Shown one piece after another: positions 1 through 10,761 of a stretch of DNA of 64,000 nucleotides; the first letter of the stretch is position 1, and each line of letters starts with the position of its first letter. The translations under genes and the position numbers were made by a program. Under the pieces are notes generated by a model. It was not told the origin of the DNA and searched no databases. It worked only from the letters and a program-made list of their open reading frames with translations. Origin of the DNA: Crossaster papposus (Eukaryota > Echinodermata > Asteroidea > Velatida > Solasteridae); assembly GCA_037893245.1 (NCBI GenBank), contig JBAIAA010000110.1, positions 1,116,001 to 1,180,000 on the forward strand. Reading direction: 5' to 3'.

Positions 1-1782
1 GTAAAATTGTTGAACAAATTTTTCCATTTTGAAGCTTGACTAAAAGGTACTAATTAATGTTCTTGACTGATATTAAACCAATGCTGTTTAATTATGTTTA
101 AACAAATGGACAAGGGTTTATTTAAAGCCAGCACATTATATATTCCCTTGTTAAAACACACTTCGTGTAAATTTGTCATCAGCTTCAAAATCACTCACAT
201 CCGTCACCAAAAAACAGTTACAAATCGACAAGGGATACTTGAAATTATAAAATGGCTCATTACCAAAACTGACAATTTTATGAAAATCGGTCTGTTTCGC
301 ACGTAATAAAGTTCCTTTGAACATACAAAGCGCATATAGACAACCTCTGAATATACAAAATATAAACCACCGGAAAAAATAGGCTTACTGTAATAATAGT
401 CCACATGGCTTCATAATCATCTTCTTCATAATAATAATAACAACAATGACTGCATTTTAAACACATGGTGATTGTAGAATTCCAAGGCAATAAATTATGT
501 AAATATCAACAGGTCTGTCTATGTACAATAACCAGTGGCATATCCAGCTGCGGGGGAAAGAGAGCATCTTCCACAATTGTTGGTGTCATCTAAAGACACA
601 GTATCATGGTTTTAAGACGGTTCTAAGATGGTTTCTAAGACAGTTTTACCAGTGGAGGATCTATAGAGAAAAGGGGTTGCACCCCCCCCCCTCCCCCTCC
701 CCGTTTTTTTGGCCATGGACTAATGTTACGGTACTGCAAAAATCGGGCAAAAATAATGCCAGACGGCAGGCTAGCTAATTACAGATCCATTCCACATTGT
801 CTGTTCCAGAATGCAGGCCAAAGTATTGTACATTTCCAAAATGTTCCAGGGGGCATGCCACCGGACTCCTAGCAAGCAATCACACCCCCACCCCTTTACC
901 CCTCAGTTTGTTCTAAACTACATCTGTCCTTGTTTGTCCTTCCTGGATAAGTAATACTGACAACAATGGGCGTGTGCCTGCGGCACACGGATGATTCAAA
1001 AGTGACTCATAATCGGTGGTTCGCTGGTTCGAATCCGACCTCTGATTTTGTTGCGTGGCCTTCAGGCCAAGTGACTCCTCTATTCCACACCGCCACACCC
1101 CTCCCTAAAGAGGAGTAAAGGGGTAGACTGTAATAGGCAGCGGAGGAAGGTATTTGAAACTCTAGGTGATTAAAGTATCTTGAAGATACGATGTGACCTG
1201 GTATTCGTTGTTGGCTCCCGCGGTTATTGCTTACTCCTCAGACTCACATCTGGTTGAATGCGATTTGTTTTGTTTTGTTACACATACATGAAGCACAGAG
1301 TAATGAAGTTAAGTCCTCACGGCCATCATCAATTCAGCTACATTTCCTTTGATGTTGTTCTTCTCTCTTTACCAATGGCGTAACTTTAGGATTACACGTC
1401 TGGGGCACCTAGGGTGTACATTGTTTTGTTTTTCGGGGGGTGGGAGGGGGGTGGACACGGACGTCCGCTGGGGTTGGGGTTAGGGAGCGTCACCCTCCTC
1501 CGTAGTTATGCCATCTTACTTGTTAGCCTACTTGTTATTTGACTTGCGACGAACTTGACTACAGCTGCGTGCATGATGTCTTGAGTACAGCCGCAATTCG
1601 TCCTAGCTTTAGCCTCACGAAGTTCGAATAGAAATAAAGCCATTTGTTAATGAGATGTAAACCTTCCGAGTGAGTGCATCTGTTTGCCAGGTAAGCAGTA
1701 GATTCCGGGACAATTTTCAATGATGTTTATATCTGCTAAGCGTATTCATTTCTATTGTCTCGAAAATGACTGGACTATTTAC
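1..1782. other. Intergenic region, no gene seen
   Basis: No convincing coding exon is visible. The stretch is AT-rich with short chance ORFs. It holds a C-rich run near 680-705, a tRNA-like repeat near 950-1230 (listed separately) and a G-rich tract near 1435-1485. The right end is the region downstream of the first immunoglobulin-domain gene, which reads on the minus strand. Confidence 0.6.
950..1235 (+). repeat. tRNA-derived SINE-like element
   Basis: Positions 1025-1036 carry an internal pol III B-box match (GGTTCGAATCC). It follows a direction-consistent tRNA-like segment and is followed by about 200 bases of unrelated body, a layout typical of tRNA-derived SINEs. I do not see a clean cloverleaf or acceptor stem, so it is not called as a functional tRNA gene. 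Family assignment would need other copies from the genome. Confidence 0.4.
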
Positions 1783-3651
1783 TTATGTCCCGATCAGGGA
1801 CTCGTACTGATTTGTGTTTTCTAGATTGAAATCCCCGTAAATCATAAAGTTATTCGGCAGCGTAACGTGCTTGCTAGCATCAGTTAGACTTCCGATCACA
1901 TTGCTGTACTTCTGTCGGTTGTTCTTCCCCGCGGCGCTCTTGTAGCACGGGATTGTCCTGCTCCGGTCGTCATCTGCCTCGTAGAGGCTATTGACCACTG
2001 TCTCGGCGTACACAACCAGCGGCATACCGCTCGGGCCGTCCACGGTGGAATCAACCAGTGACTTCTCCGGTAGAATCCTGGCCTCGTGGTAGATATGAGT
2101 TGACGCTACGGTGATCTGCTGTCGTCTGGAGGGTTCTCGCCTCATCGTTGCTTGTCTGGAGTTGGAGCTCCACACGTTCTGGTAGCGGCACTTCTGGGAC
2201 ACCTTCCGGTTTAATCGCTTGTGATGGAATCGCTTGATGTAGGCCACGCCGAACACGACCACGACGACAAACAACACGACGACAACAATTAGTGCAATGC
2301 CTGTGGGTTTGGAGTACCACGGTTTTAAAAGAGAGGTCGGGAAGGTTGGCACAAGAATGTGACCAGGATATACAGGTGTTGGTGTCTGGGTGACGTTCGG
2401 GTAATGACGCTCAGTCCCGGGCAAAGGGGTGATATCCTTATCAGTAATAATTTTTCTCGTCACCAAGCTTTTTAAACTTCCCGTGGTTCTTAGAAGAGGT
2501 TTGGTAGTAGTAGGTACAGTCGTTGTTATCCTCGGAGCTTTGGTTGGAGGAGGTCTTGTGGGGAGAACCACTCGTAGCCGCGAGCTCGCCCTACGCGTAA
2601 TTCCCCGAATAACCGTCTGGCAAGTAATCACTAAAGCGTCGTCATCAATCTCAACTGCCCTGATCCGCACCGTATCTGCGTAGTTCAGGTCACGGTTGAC
2701 CAACCGCTCCGGCTCAATGATCGGAAAGGTGGACCAGGTTTTCTGTACCCACGCCATGTCCACGGGAGGGGAGATCGTCACGAGACAGGTGAACTCTGCC
2801 GGTTGTCCCACGGCCACTTGCAAGAAAGGGGGATCTATGCCCACACGAATGGTCGAGGTGGGAGGCACCGGGACGACGTAGATCGGACCAATGATGCAAG
2901 AAGATAACAGCGTGCCAAGAAGAGAACTGGGAGCTGGAGCCGAGATAGTACAGGGGATGCTGCTGGATGTATACCTTGGGGATATCTCCACTGTAAGTTG
3001 ACGGACAATGGTGTCGTCGTTTTCGTAGTACGTCCAGTTGGCCGGCCGCTTTCCTACCCCGACAGGTGGCGGCACTACCGGCGATACGCTCACCCCATTC
3101 ACCGTCCGCGTGATGTCCATGTTTACGGTGGGGTTTCCTGACTGCGACGTGCATGACATCTCGACTAGGCTGTGGGCCATGACGAAGAATTCGCCTGATG
3201 GAATGCAGGAAGGCTGGTCTGGGAAGTACAACACCGACACGCTGGCGGTAGTGTACTGCACTGTGGTGCGAGTGAAAGTGTTCATGACTTGGCAGCGGTA
3301 CGTTCCATCATCCTCCGTGGTCAAATGGCTGATACTGAGACTGTATCGAACTCGCCCCCCACCAATGGCGGCCAACGACACGGTGAACCGATCCCTGTAA
3401 AACTCCTGGACTACAGTCCCGGAACTAACCAGCTGGTCTTGCACCCTGTCCGCGTCCAGAAACACCCAGGAGAGGTAGTGCGTGGACCTGACCATGTTCT
3501 TGATGTTACAGAAGATCGTAGCAGGCAATCCGATGCCTTTTTCGACAGCTCTGGGCGTTGTGCTGACGTCTAGTCTCCAAGCGACCACGCTGCCTGGCAA
3601 AACGAGAGTTAATCCCAACACGATAATGAATCTTAGTAATCTAGGAGCCAT
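1783..3651 (-). CDS. Single-exon immunoglobulin-superfamily type I membrane protein (IgSF paralogue A)
   Basis: The start is the ATG at 3649-3651 (MAPRLLRF), giving 622 aa. The open frame runs 54 bases further upstream but has no ATG there. A hydrophobic signal peptide (about residues 5-23) is followed by a V-set-like Ig domain with the canonical DDGTYRC motif. Two more Ig-like domains follow, with the first ending at a SCIIGPIYVVP segment. Then come a Thr/Pro-rich stalk, a transmembrane helix at about residues 450-472 and a tail of about 150 residues. The tail carries several tyrosines (HIYHEA, VVYAETVVNSLYE, KYSNVI, MIYGDF). The role is probably cell-surface recognition or adhesion with tyrosine-based signalling; the ligand is unknown. 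The neighbour at 9097-10761 is a paralogue with the same order of parts. The lack of introns inside the Ig domains is unusual for an animal IgSF gene. It is not assigned to a named family. Confidence 0.85.
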   Translation of the reverse strand: MAPRLLRFIIVLGLTLVLPGSVVAWRLDVSTTPRAVEKGIGLPATIFCNIKNMVRSTHYLSWVFLDADRVQDQLVSSGTVVQEFYRDRFTVSLAAIGGGRVRYSLSISHLTTEDDGTYRCQVMNTFTRTTVQYTTASVSVLYFPDQPSCIPSGEFFVMAHSLVEMSCTSQSGNPTVNMDITRTVNGVSVSPVVPPPVGVGKRPANWTYYENDDTIVRQLTVEISPRYTSSSIPCTISAPAPSSLLGTLLSSCIIGPIYVVPVPPTSTIRVGIDPPFLQVAVGQPAEFTCLVTISPPVDMAWVQKTWSTFPIIEPERLVNRDLNYADTVRIRAVEIDDDALVITCQTVIRGITRRASSRLRVVLPTRPPPTKAPRITTTVPTTTKPLLRTTGSLKSLVTRKIITDKDITPLPGTERHYPNVTQTPTPVYPGHILVPTFPTSLLKPWYSKPTGIALIVVVVLFVVVVVFGVAYIKRFHHKRLNRKVSQKCRYQNVWSSNSRQATMRREPSRRQQITVASTHIYHEARILPEKSLVDSTVDGPSGMPLVVYAETVVNSLYEADDDRSRTIPCYKSAAGKNNRQKYSNVIGSLTDASKHVTLPNNFMIYGDFNLENTNQYESLIGT

Positions 3652-6600
3652 GTTGAGTTCACAAAGCGCACGGTGTAAGTGCGCGTACAGTTCTCGTAAT
3701 GACAAACACCAGCGAAATGTATCAAACGAACTGTATCAAAACTCGACTTTATTCCGACCTGCCACTACTAAAGAATTAGTTCTTCAACTCCCCAAGCTGT
3801 AATGCCATATCCCTAGCGGAAAAACCACATGCCCCGACTTCTCATGATTGGAAGTAGGTCCTTATTCAAGTCGAACTGTCTTAGTGTGAGGCAGTGACAT
3901 GTACCGCCGTACCAGCGTTTGCCCCCAACATTAAATATGGGCACAATATACTCCGCGTGCAAAAATATCGCATTAAGTCATTTCCCACCGACACGCGATT
4001 AGTTGGGGGGTCTGTGACGCGCAACTGCCCGTCAAGGTCGGGATGTATCACACATCGTGGCAGTGACGTCGACACTGCTTGCTGAGAAGTGGTACAAATG
4101 CAACCGGGGTCAATTAGTTCCTTTAGCTCTTCCTCCCTGCAATACATTGTAAGCAAAGAGGTGAGTGGTGCCGGAGGGAAAATTGAATTGGAAGGCTGCC
4201 TTTTGTACCTGCTGATGATGCCTCGGGCATGGGTGTGGCCTTTTGTTATTCGCCATGATTCGAGCTAAATAAACATAGAAACAAATGTTTTATATAGATT
4301 ACTGAGCCGACGATGAAACATAGTGAAGATGGTGATTGTGCAACTTGAAATGGCATTCTAGACATCGCGGTCTCAGTAATGGTTGGGAACCATTTTGACA
4401 GACTGTCTATTTTATTTAATATCAGATCCCAGCTCCCTGCCAGCTAGGTTTTCTAGTACTTTTTGCTGGTTTCACAAGGGGAAATGGTAGTATGGCAGTC
4501 TCCAGCTAGTAACCGGTTGTCTCTAAGCAAATACATAAATTGTCTGACAAACGTCTGAGCGTAGAACCTCTAACCAATTTTGCTCAGCAGTGCAATAATA
4601 ATGATGTTAACGTTTTAACTCGGGCAGTATTTAGACGACCAACGGTCCGCACACACTGTTCAGGGAGAACTACATGCACATCCACATGCATTAGTTCGAT
4701 GCACGTACAATATCTTGGCAAAAGGCCGTACCGTCCCGACTGCTTATTCCCCGGATGTATCAATGACGAGTCGGGAAGACACCTTTAAATACCCGCTGAC
4801 AGACCGATGCATCTCCGGTGATGTGCGATGCTAGCCGGCAGGTGCATATCTTCGTAGTTTTCCCTGGACACACGTTATTAAAGGTGATGTTTCTTCGTAG
4901 ACCAACATCAGAAGGTCTTTTAAAGTCTTAAAGAAAACAAAGAATGATACAGATACAAAGGAAACGGAACTTTAAAGTTGATCGTTCTGATGACGAGGTT
5001 ATGTTTACAAAGCGCAAAATGTCAGTTAAAACGGGCGCTGTATATGTGTCTTATACGTTGCACAGTGTAAAAAAAAAGGACGAGATAACAAGATATAAAG
5101 TGTAAGAGTGATTGAAGGAGACAAATTAAAAAGACTAATTTAATAAAAAACAGAGGCAAAAACGCATGGCTTGCTTTACCAAGAAGCCGACACTCTGTTC
5201 AAATTGTGTATGATGTATTGACAATCAGAATCGGAGGGGCGGGGCGTGGAGTGGTACCGAGTGGTACTTCCTGCTTCCCCACTACAGTTACGCCAATTAC
5301 GCCGGCCTCCCACCAGTCTATCGAATCAAACCTTTTTAAAAGCTGATATGGAAACAATACCCATCATATTTACAAGCAAGGAGTAGTTTCCTTCTGACAA
5401 GTGACTGGTTCTGAATTCCGATGACCCGTAAGACTGAGGCTGACTTGTTTTAGGAGGGAAGACGTTAACAAGAATGGCTGCGTTGTGACGTTGCTCTCTG
5501 TCTCGCCTCGGGCACTGCTCAAGACGGGAAATCAAAAATTGTTTCCATTTAAGGCTGCTAGAATTTCTTACATCTTTTCCGTCAATTCATCTCCTGACAT
5601 CAAATTATTTGACACGCCCCGCAGGCAAAAATTAAGATTCGGTTCTGGGTATACATGTATTAACATTGGGTATATCCGTGTATTATACGACAGGGATTTT
5701 GTTCACAGCAGCTCAACGGATGTAAATTCTCTAGGGAAAGCATATACAAATTTACTGATAAAACCAAAGCGCCACTCTTAAGTCTTATTAGTAAAGTGAC
5801 AGTTTCTATGAAACTCGCCTGCATGCCAAGTATAGGTACTTTATATACGGGTCTATTCTGCTATAGCTCTCACTGCCCGACCCCAGGCCGACACATCCGA
5901 CGGAGCCGACACTGGTATAACGACAATTTGGTGGTGACATACAACACTTTGCAGTTCCTTCACAGCGCAATTTATTGGAACGCTCGAAAAGCGTGGGTTT
6001 CTTAGAAACATACATCGTTCGGAAAAGCGATTGTTAACGAATAATCACCGAGGGATCTGATGACATCAGAAACGATCCAATTGGCTTGGTAATCGCAGGT
6101 AATAAAACAAACTCATTGAAATATCATTTCGAGCAAGGGAGTAACCCAATACATCAACAGGTGGCCACCTCAAGGTATGACTCTGTACATGACCTGCCGT
6201 CGGTCTAATTAAATCAGGTCCAGGGGTCAGCCTGTTAATTACCGGTTTAACCGGTTTAAGTTTTAAAATGTGGTACCCTGGCTCCGCCCGGAAGAATAAG
6301 GAGGTAGGTTTAGGCTTGCACATCCCCGCTGTTAAGTTCTCAGGAAAGGGGGCAGTACACTGTGTAATGGAGGAAAAGCCGCCAGCAGGTGTCTTCACCA
6401 AATAGCAGGAAACATCCCATTTATCCGGACAAAAATGGAATAATAGTACATGTACAACACTGCACGTACAGAAAGAACACGGAAATCTCCAAGAATGGGG
6501 ACACTTGGGATCCTTTAAGACGGTTCTCTACAGCATCCAAAACAAGAAAGGGGATATCATGTGACATCAGGGACAATCTTAATTGAACTTGCAGTTACCA

Positions 6601-6966
6601 AAGGATGTTTCTCCTGCAATTAGGCTAGGATGATTCCAAAAAAGGTATGGACCATTAAGATATCAACCACAACAGGTGAACGGCCTGCTCTAACCAATGG
6701 AAGAGTCATCAAGTTTTTAATGAAGACAAAAATACCGACCTTTATTAAACAGTGCCCCGGAAATCAAGACTATAAGCCCGTCTGTGATACCACCGGCTTC
6801 GCGGCATCAACGAACGCTGTCTGAATCACAAGTAACGACTTGATGAAAATGACCAATGTTATTAGACCCTGCCTAATATTTGACGGTAGTGACAGAAACT
6901 TCCACGTTTCACCCTGCATGAACGAATACCTCATTTGTCACTTCTGTTCCTGTGAATGGGAGACTT

Positions 6967-7069
6967 TTGAGACGATAGCGGGCGCCCCATCAACTGGTCC
7001 TGTTTTGTTGTTCTCGACATTAGAATAATATAAAAGGACCGATAGGTGGGGCGCCCGCAATCGTCTCAA
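6967..7069. repeat. Short inverted-repeat element (hairpin/MITE-like)
   Basis: Two 24-base arms at 6967-6990 and about 7046-7069 are reverse complements with about two mismatches. Both contain the GC-rich core GGGCGCCCC/GGGGCGCCC and the outer TTGAGACGAT/ATCGTCTCAA. A shorter inner pairing (GGTCCT with AGGACC) extends the foldback. The whole element is about 100 bases with an AT-rich loop. It could be a miniature inverted-repeat transposon or a structured transcript; no protein is encoded. Confidence 0.65.
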
Positions 7070-7106
7070 TATTATCCAATGTTCATAGCTTGACACTATC
7101 CGTCCT

Positions 7107-7128
7107 CATGCTAAACATGTTTAGCATG
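7107..7128. repeat. Perfect 22-bp palindrome
   Basis: The 22 bases are fully self-complementary (CATGCTAAACA followed by its reverse complement). A partial repeat of its right half (GTAAACATGTTT) follows immediately. It lies just after the hairpin element at 6967-7069. It may be a dyad protein-binding site or the remains of a larger inverted repeat. Confidence 0.6.
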
Positions 7129-8626
7129 TAAACATGTTTTAAAAGTGTTTGCCCACTAAACACGATTTTTGCAGTGTACCCAGAATTGGGCTGTGCCTAT
7201 ATCTAAACACAATCGAAAGTGAGTGTATTCAGAGTTGCCCAAATAATTATTGGGTATATGCCTACTTGCAGTTTTAGTACACCGCATTATGCTGGTTTTC
7301 GGAAGTATTTCCAATATTTGTTAGTGTTAGTGGCAGTCAAAGCCTCAGTGGGGAAACACAATTAAATGAGACTATATGGCCAGCTGCCGAATCGGATGTG
7401 GTGATAATGTTATCCCGTATAGACAGGGTTTTATTTTGGTCTGATCTGATACCACTCGACGATTACCTCATGTGCGCAGGATGTGTATAATAAGCCCAGT
7501 CAACATTCGGTGGCCCGGGCAAAGCCTCATTCATCCTATGATGATGCTATGAATAACAATAAATAGACCCATCTTGGTAATCTCAACAGCTGTGCCGAAC
7601 TTTAAATAGCACTTTGATTAAAGTGCATTATCAGGAACTTTGACGGGTATACACTGAGAGAATAAACGAGAAAGGATACTTATCATTGCCCCCTTTAATT
7701 CCTCCCCTTCCCCTCCACGAACATACGCAGGACAACTTTGAAATGATAGTTAAATTATATTTTAATGAAAAGAATCTAAGAATAAAGCTCTCTTGAATAT
7801 AAACTGTAATATACATATAAATAAAACAGCAAGCAATTAGTAATTCCAATAGGATCAGGACTATGTCTCCTAACTAAACTGCGATTTTTTGAATTTATAA
7901 ACCCAGACTCTGAGCTTGTCATGTGTATACAAGTAAACGTACCAGCAAGATGCTGTGCCCCAACAAGCCGTGCTAATATTAATTAGCTCCTCACTAATTA
8001 TCGGGTGTCAGATGCATTAATTAGTGTTCTTGGCGATCCTGACCGGCACATACCTAATAATCCAATTTGAAGGACCATCAGTATCAAACCCTCCACTACA
8101 ATCAGACTGCCACAATAGCTATTCCATTGTATGGATTCTTAGTTTTTCTTACAATGACAACCATCAAAAGGCTTTTATAAAGTACAACGGTTGCAAACGG
8201 ACGCCATCTCGTCTTAACTGCAAAAGTAGATATTTTAAGAGTGCAGCCGGTAAGCAGGGTATTCTAGACAATCCTAAGGAAATCCTAGAAGGGCTTTCGC
8301 TTCCACTGGACGCCCTAAAAGGGTCTCAGTATGTCACATAATACAGTGATTTCCTACAATTAACAGTTTGTGGGGACTGATTGAAACGTCAGCTGACATA
8401 ATTATTCTGTTGTATAACGGTTATATTTGTCAGTGCTACATTCCAGGACTGGTGATTGGTGGAGTAATATTCACACGAGATCTAGTACTAGTGACACGAA
8501 TTGGAGTGTGATTAATTCTAAAGTATACTGCTATATTTTAAGGTACTATAGAGAGCGAAATTCAATGTTTACCATCAAGACGAGTACTTTTTTTGCATAG
8601 AGGATGCCCTTGGTATAGAGATATGT

Positions 8627-9079
8627 GTATTTACAAACAATCTAACAAAACATTGATCTCTGCACAATAAGAAGTAGTACATGAACTAAAATGTTTATCG
8701 TAAAAATTACTTAGACAAGCTACACGAACTGGCTAAACATTCAGATCCACGAATTTTTGTTAAAACCAATTATGAACATAAGATTTACTTTTTCGAACCT
8801 TGTGTTTCCTTCCAATCATATTCGATGTTGAGGTTTAATGAGTGCTAATAAGTATTTACAAACAATCTAACAAAACATTGATCTCTGCACAATAAGAAGT
8901 AGTACATGAACTAAAATGTTTATCGTAAAAATTACTTAGACAAGCTACACGAACTGGCTAAACATTCAGATCCACGAATTTTTGTTAAAACCAATTATGA
9001 ACATAAGATTTACTTTTTCGAACCTTGTGTTTCCTTCCAATCATATTCGATGTTGAGGTTTAATGAGTGCTAATAAGTA
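8627..9079. repeat. Perfect 225-bp tandem duplication
   Basis: Copy 1 (8627-8851) and copy 2 (8852-9076) match base for base by eye, and a shared GTA closes the array at 9077-9079. The array ends 17 bases before the stop codon of IgSF paralogue B, which reads on the minus strand, so it lies in that gene's 3' flank or 3' UTR. The unit contains no coding frame of note. Such identity means either a very recent duplication or an assembly artefact. Confidence 0.9.
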
Positions 9080-9096
9080 ACGAAAAACTATAATGG

Positions 9097-10761
9097 CTAG
9101 ATAACTGCAGCGTAGGTATAAGATCCTTCAAGGAGGTCACCGTTTTCTAAAGTTGCGACTTCGTAGTTGCCGACCAGTCTGGGTTCTACCGCTCCATCAG
9201 CAGCAACTGTTGGGTTATTGACATAGGGTACGTAAAGGATATTTTCAACTGTCTCAGCATACACCTCCAGTTGTGGTTGAGGAGACGTGCACACGCTGTA
9301 AGAATACTCGGCAGAGGGACTGGGGCACTCTGGCGTCTCCCTGTCTTCATCTGGCAGTTGGTTCTGATCGGATAGCTCGTGGTAAATGTTCTCGGAGATT
9401 GGTCTGGGCTGCAAGGCCACCGGTGGATAACTTGAGGGCTGCTGCATCTCCATCTCTTCTCGCTTCCTTTCACGTTTATGCTTGCGCCTTCGGGAGATTA
9501 GACAGCTGACAAAGATCAATAAGAACACAAGTATAGCGGCTGAGAGTGAAATGGGAATGATGAGACTCGGCGTGGAATACCAGGGTTGGTTTTGTGGTGT
9601 TGGTGGACCTTCTGTGAGCGTGGCGTTGGTGGCAGCTGTAGGATAAGCGTTAGAAGATGCACTTTCTTGAGCTACAGTAGTTAGACCCGGCACAGTGCTT
9701 GCAATAGGTGATACCACAAGTGCCACATCGTCTCGGTGCGTAACACCTTTATAGGTAACAACGCAAGATAAGACGGCACCGTTGTCTTGTTGGGAAATTT
9801 TAATAACGATACTTCTATCGCCGGGTATATTCGAACGAAATACTCTCCTTGGGTCGATCTTCGGAGAGATATCCCAAGACACCTCTATGGCAATCCCCAG
9901 AACGATAGGCGTTCGAGTAAGATTGACCTCGCACGCAAACTGCACAGCGTTCCCGTCCTGTAGCGGAAACTGTGGATGAAGCACCGCCAATGAGACTATC
10001 ATAGACGTTGGGATTATCGTGATTGGACCTATGGTGCAGGATTCGAAGACGATCACGCTAAAATGTTCGTGTTCTCTTGCCGCAATACATACAAACCAGC
10101 TATTGTTGTAACCGGCATTAGCGACGATGGTGAGCTGTTTTGTAAACGGTTTGTCTTCGTGAGCTAAGACAGTCCAATCCGAGTCTGTAGACCCTATCTG
10201 AGAATCACCAGTCGGAAACTGCCACTGAACACTCAAATCGTCAGGAGAGTCAACCGCGTCAGAGGAGCACGACATTGCCAGCAAGCTTCCTTCCATGATG
10301 GCGATTGATCCTTCGGGAGAACAGGCAGGTTGACTCGGTCGTTCCAGAACTGCAACTGTGGCACTTTGCTGAAAGCTAGCTCCGTTTTCCTGAACGGCGC
10401 AGGCGTACGTTCCTGCATCCTCCGGCATCAGATTGCTGATTCGTAGAATGTAATCCAGACCACTGGTGTAGTAGTAAGCAACGATGGTACTTCGTTCCCT
10501 GTACATATTTTTCGTCAACGTGGAAATGGCGACAATGCGATTCATGTGGAACCAGTAAGGGGTTATTGACCGACCATTGCCGCTGCTATTCCGAACTGCG
10601 CACTGAAGCTCAATCGTCGTTCCTTGGTATTGCTGGACCACGCTTGGGGTGACCGCTACCTGCAAACCTGCTGTTCTCGTGAAAAGATGTCCCACCAAAA
10701 CGGGCAGCAAGAAGACCACCCCGCCTTTCGAAGCAAACAGTTCCATTAACACATTGCCCAT
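9097..10761 (-). CDS. Single-exon immunoglobulin-superfamily type I membrane protein (IgSF paralogue B)
   Basis: The gene encodes 554 aa from the ATG at 10759-10761 (MGNVLMEL). The order is signal peptide (about residues 12-32), an N-terminal V-set-like Ig domain (C near ELQCAV, then EDAGTYACAV), a second Ig domain (AMSCSS...SCTIGPITIIP), a third Ig domain (FACEV...LSCVV), a Ser/Thr-rich stalk, a PWYSTP juxtamembrane motif, a transmembrane helix at about 399-421, a basic stop-transfer stretch (RRRKHKRERKR) and a tyrosine-rich tail. The tail has NIYHEL, EYSYS, EVYAETVENILY, NYEVATL and a C-terminal YTYAAVI. It shares IGPI, PWYSxP, IYHE and VYAETVxNxLY with IgSF paralogue A, so the two arose by duplication. 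The likely role is a surface receptor or adhesion molecule with phosphotyrosine signalling. YHEL fits YxxL, but the tail has no complete ITAM. Coding sequence is uninterrupted. Confidence 0.87.
   Translation of the reverse strand: MGNVLMELFASKGGVVFLLPVLVGHLFTRTAGLQVAVTPSVVQQYQGTTIELQCAVRNSSGNGRSITPYWFHMNRIVAISTLTKNMYRERSTIVAYYYTSGLDYILRISNLMPEDAGTYACAVQENGASFQQSATVAVLERPSQPACSPEGSIAIMEGSLLAMSCSSDAVDSPDDLSVQWQFPTGDSQIGSTDSDWTVLAHEDKPFTKQLTIVANAGYNNSWFVCIAAREHEHFSVIVFESCTIGPITIIPTSMIVSLAVLHPQFPLQDGNAVQFACEVNLTRTPIVLGIAIEVSWDISPKIDPRRVFRSNIPGDRSIVIKISQQDNGAVLSCVVTYKGVTHRDDVALVVSPIASTVPGLTTVAQESASSNAYPTAATNATLTEGPPTPQNQPWYSTPSLIIPISLSAAILVFLLIFVSCLISRRRKHKRERKREEMEMQQPSSYPPVALQPRPISENIYHELSDQNQLPDEDRETPECPSPSAEYSYSVCTSPQPQLEVYAETVENILYVPYVNNPTVAADGAVEPRLVGNYEVATLENGDLLEGSYTYAAVI

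Larger units (their letters stand above)
3652..9096. other. Intergenic region between the two IgSF genes
   Basis: I see no supported exon in these 5.4 kb. They hold an inverted-repeat hairpin at 6967-7069, a perfect palindrome at 7107-7128 and a perfect 225-bp tandem duplication at 8627-9079 (all listed separately). The proximal part (about 3650-4300) would contain the promoter of IgSF paralogue A, but no clear core promoter motif stands out. Confidence 0.5.

Noticed and set aside
1000..1060. Functional tRNA gene
   Set aside because: A B box is present, but no complete cloverleaf or matching acceptor stem could be drawn.
3652..3705. Longer N-terminus of IgSF paralogue A starting at 3705
   Set aside because: The first codon is TTG. 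The ATG at 3649-3651 directly precedes a good signal peptide.
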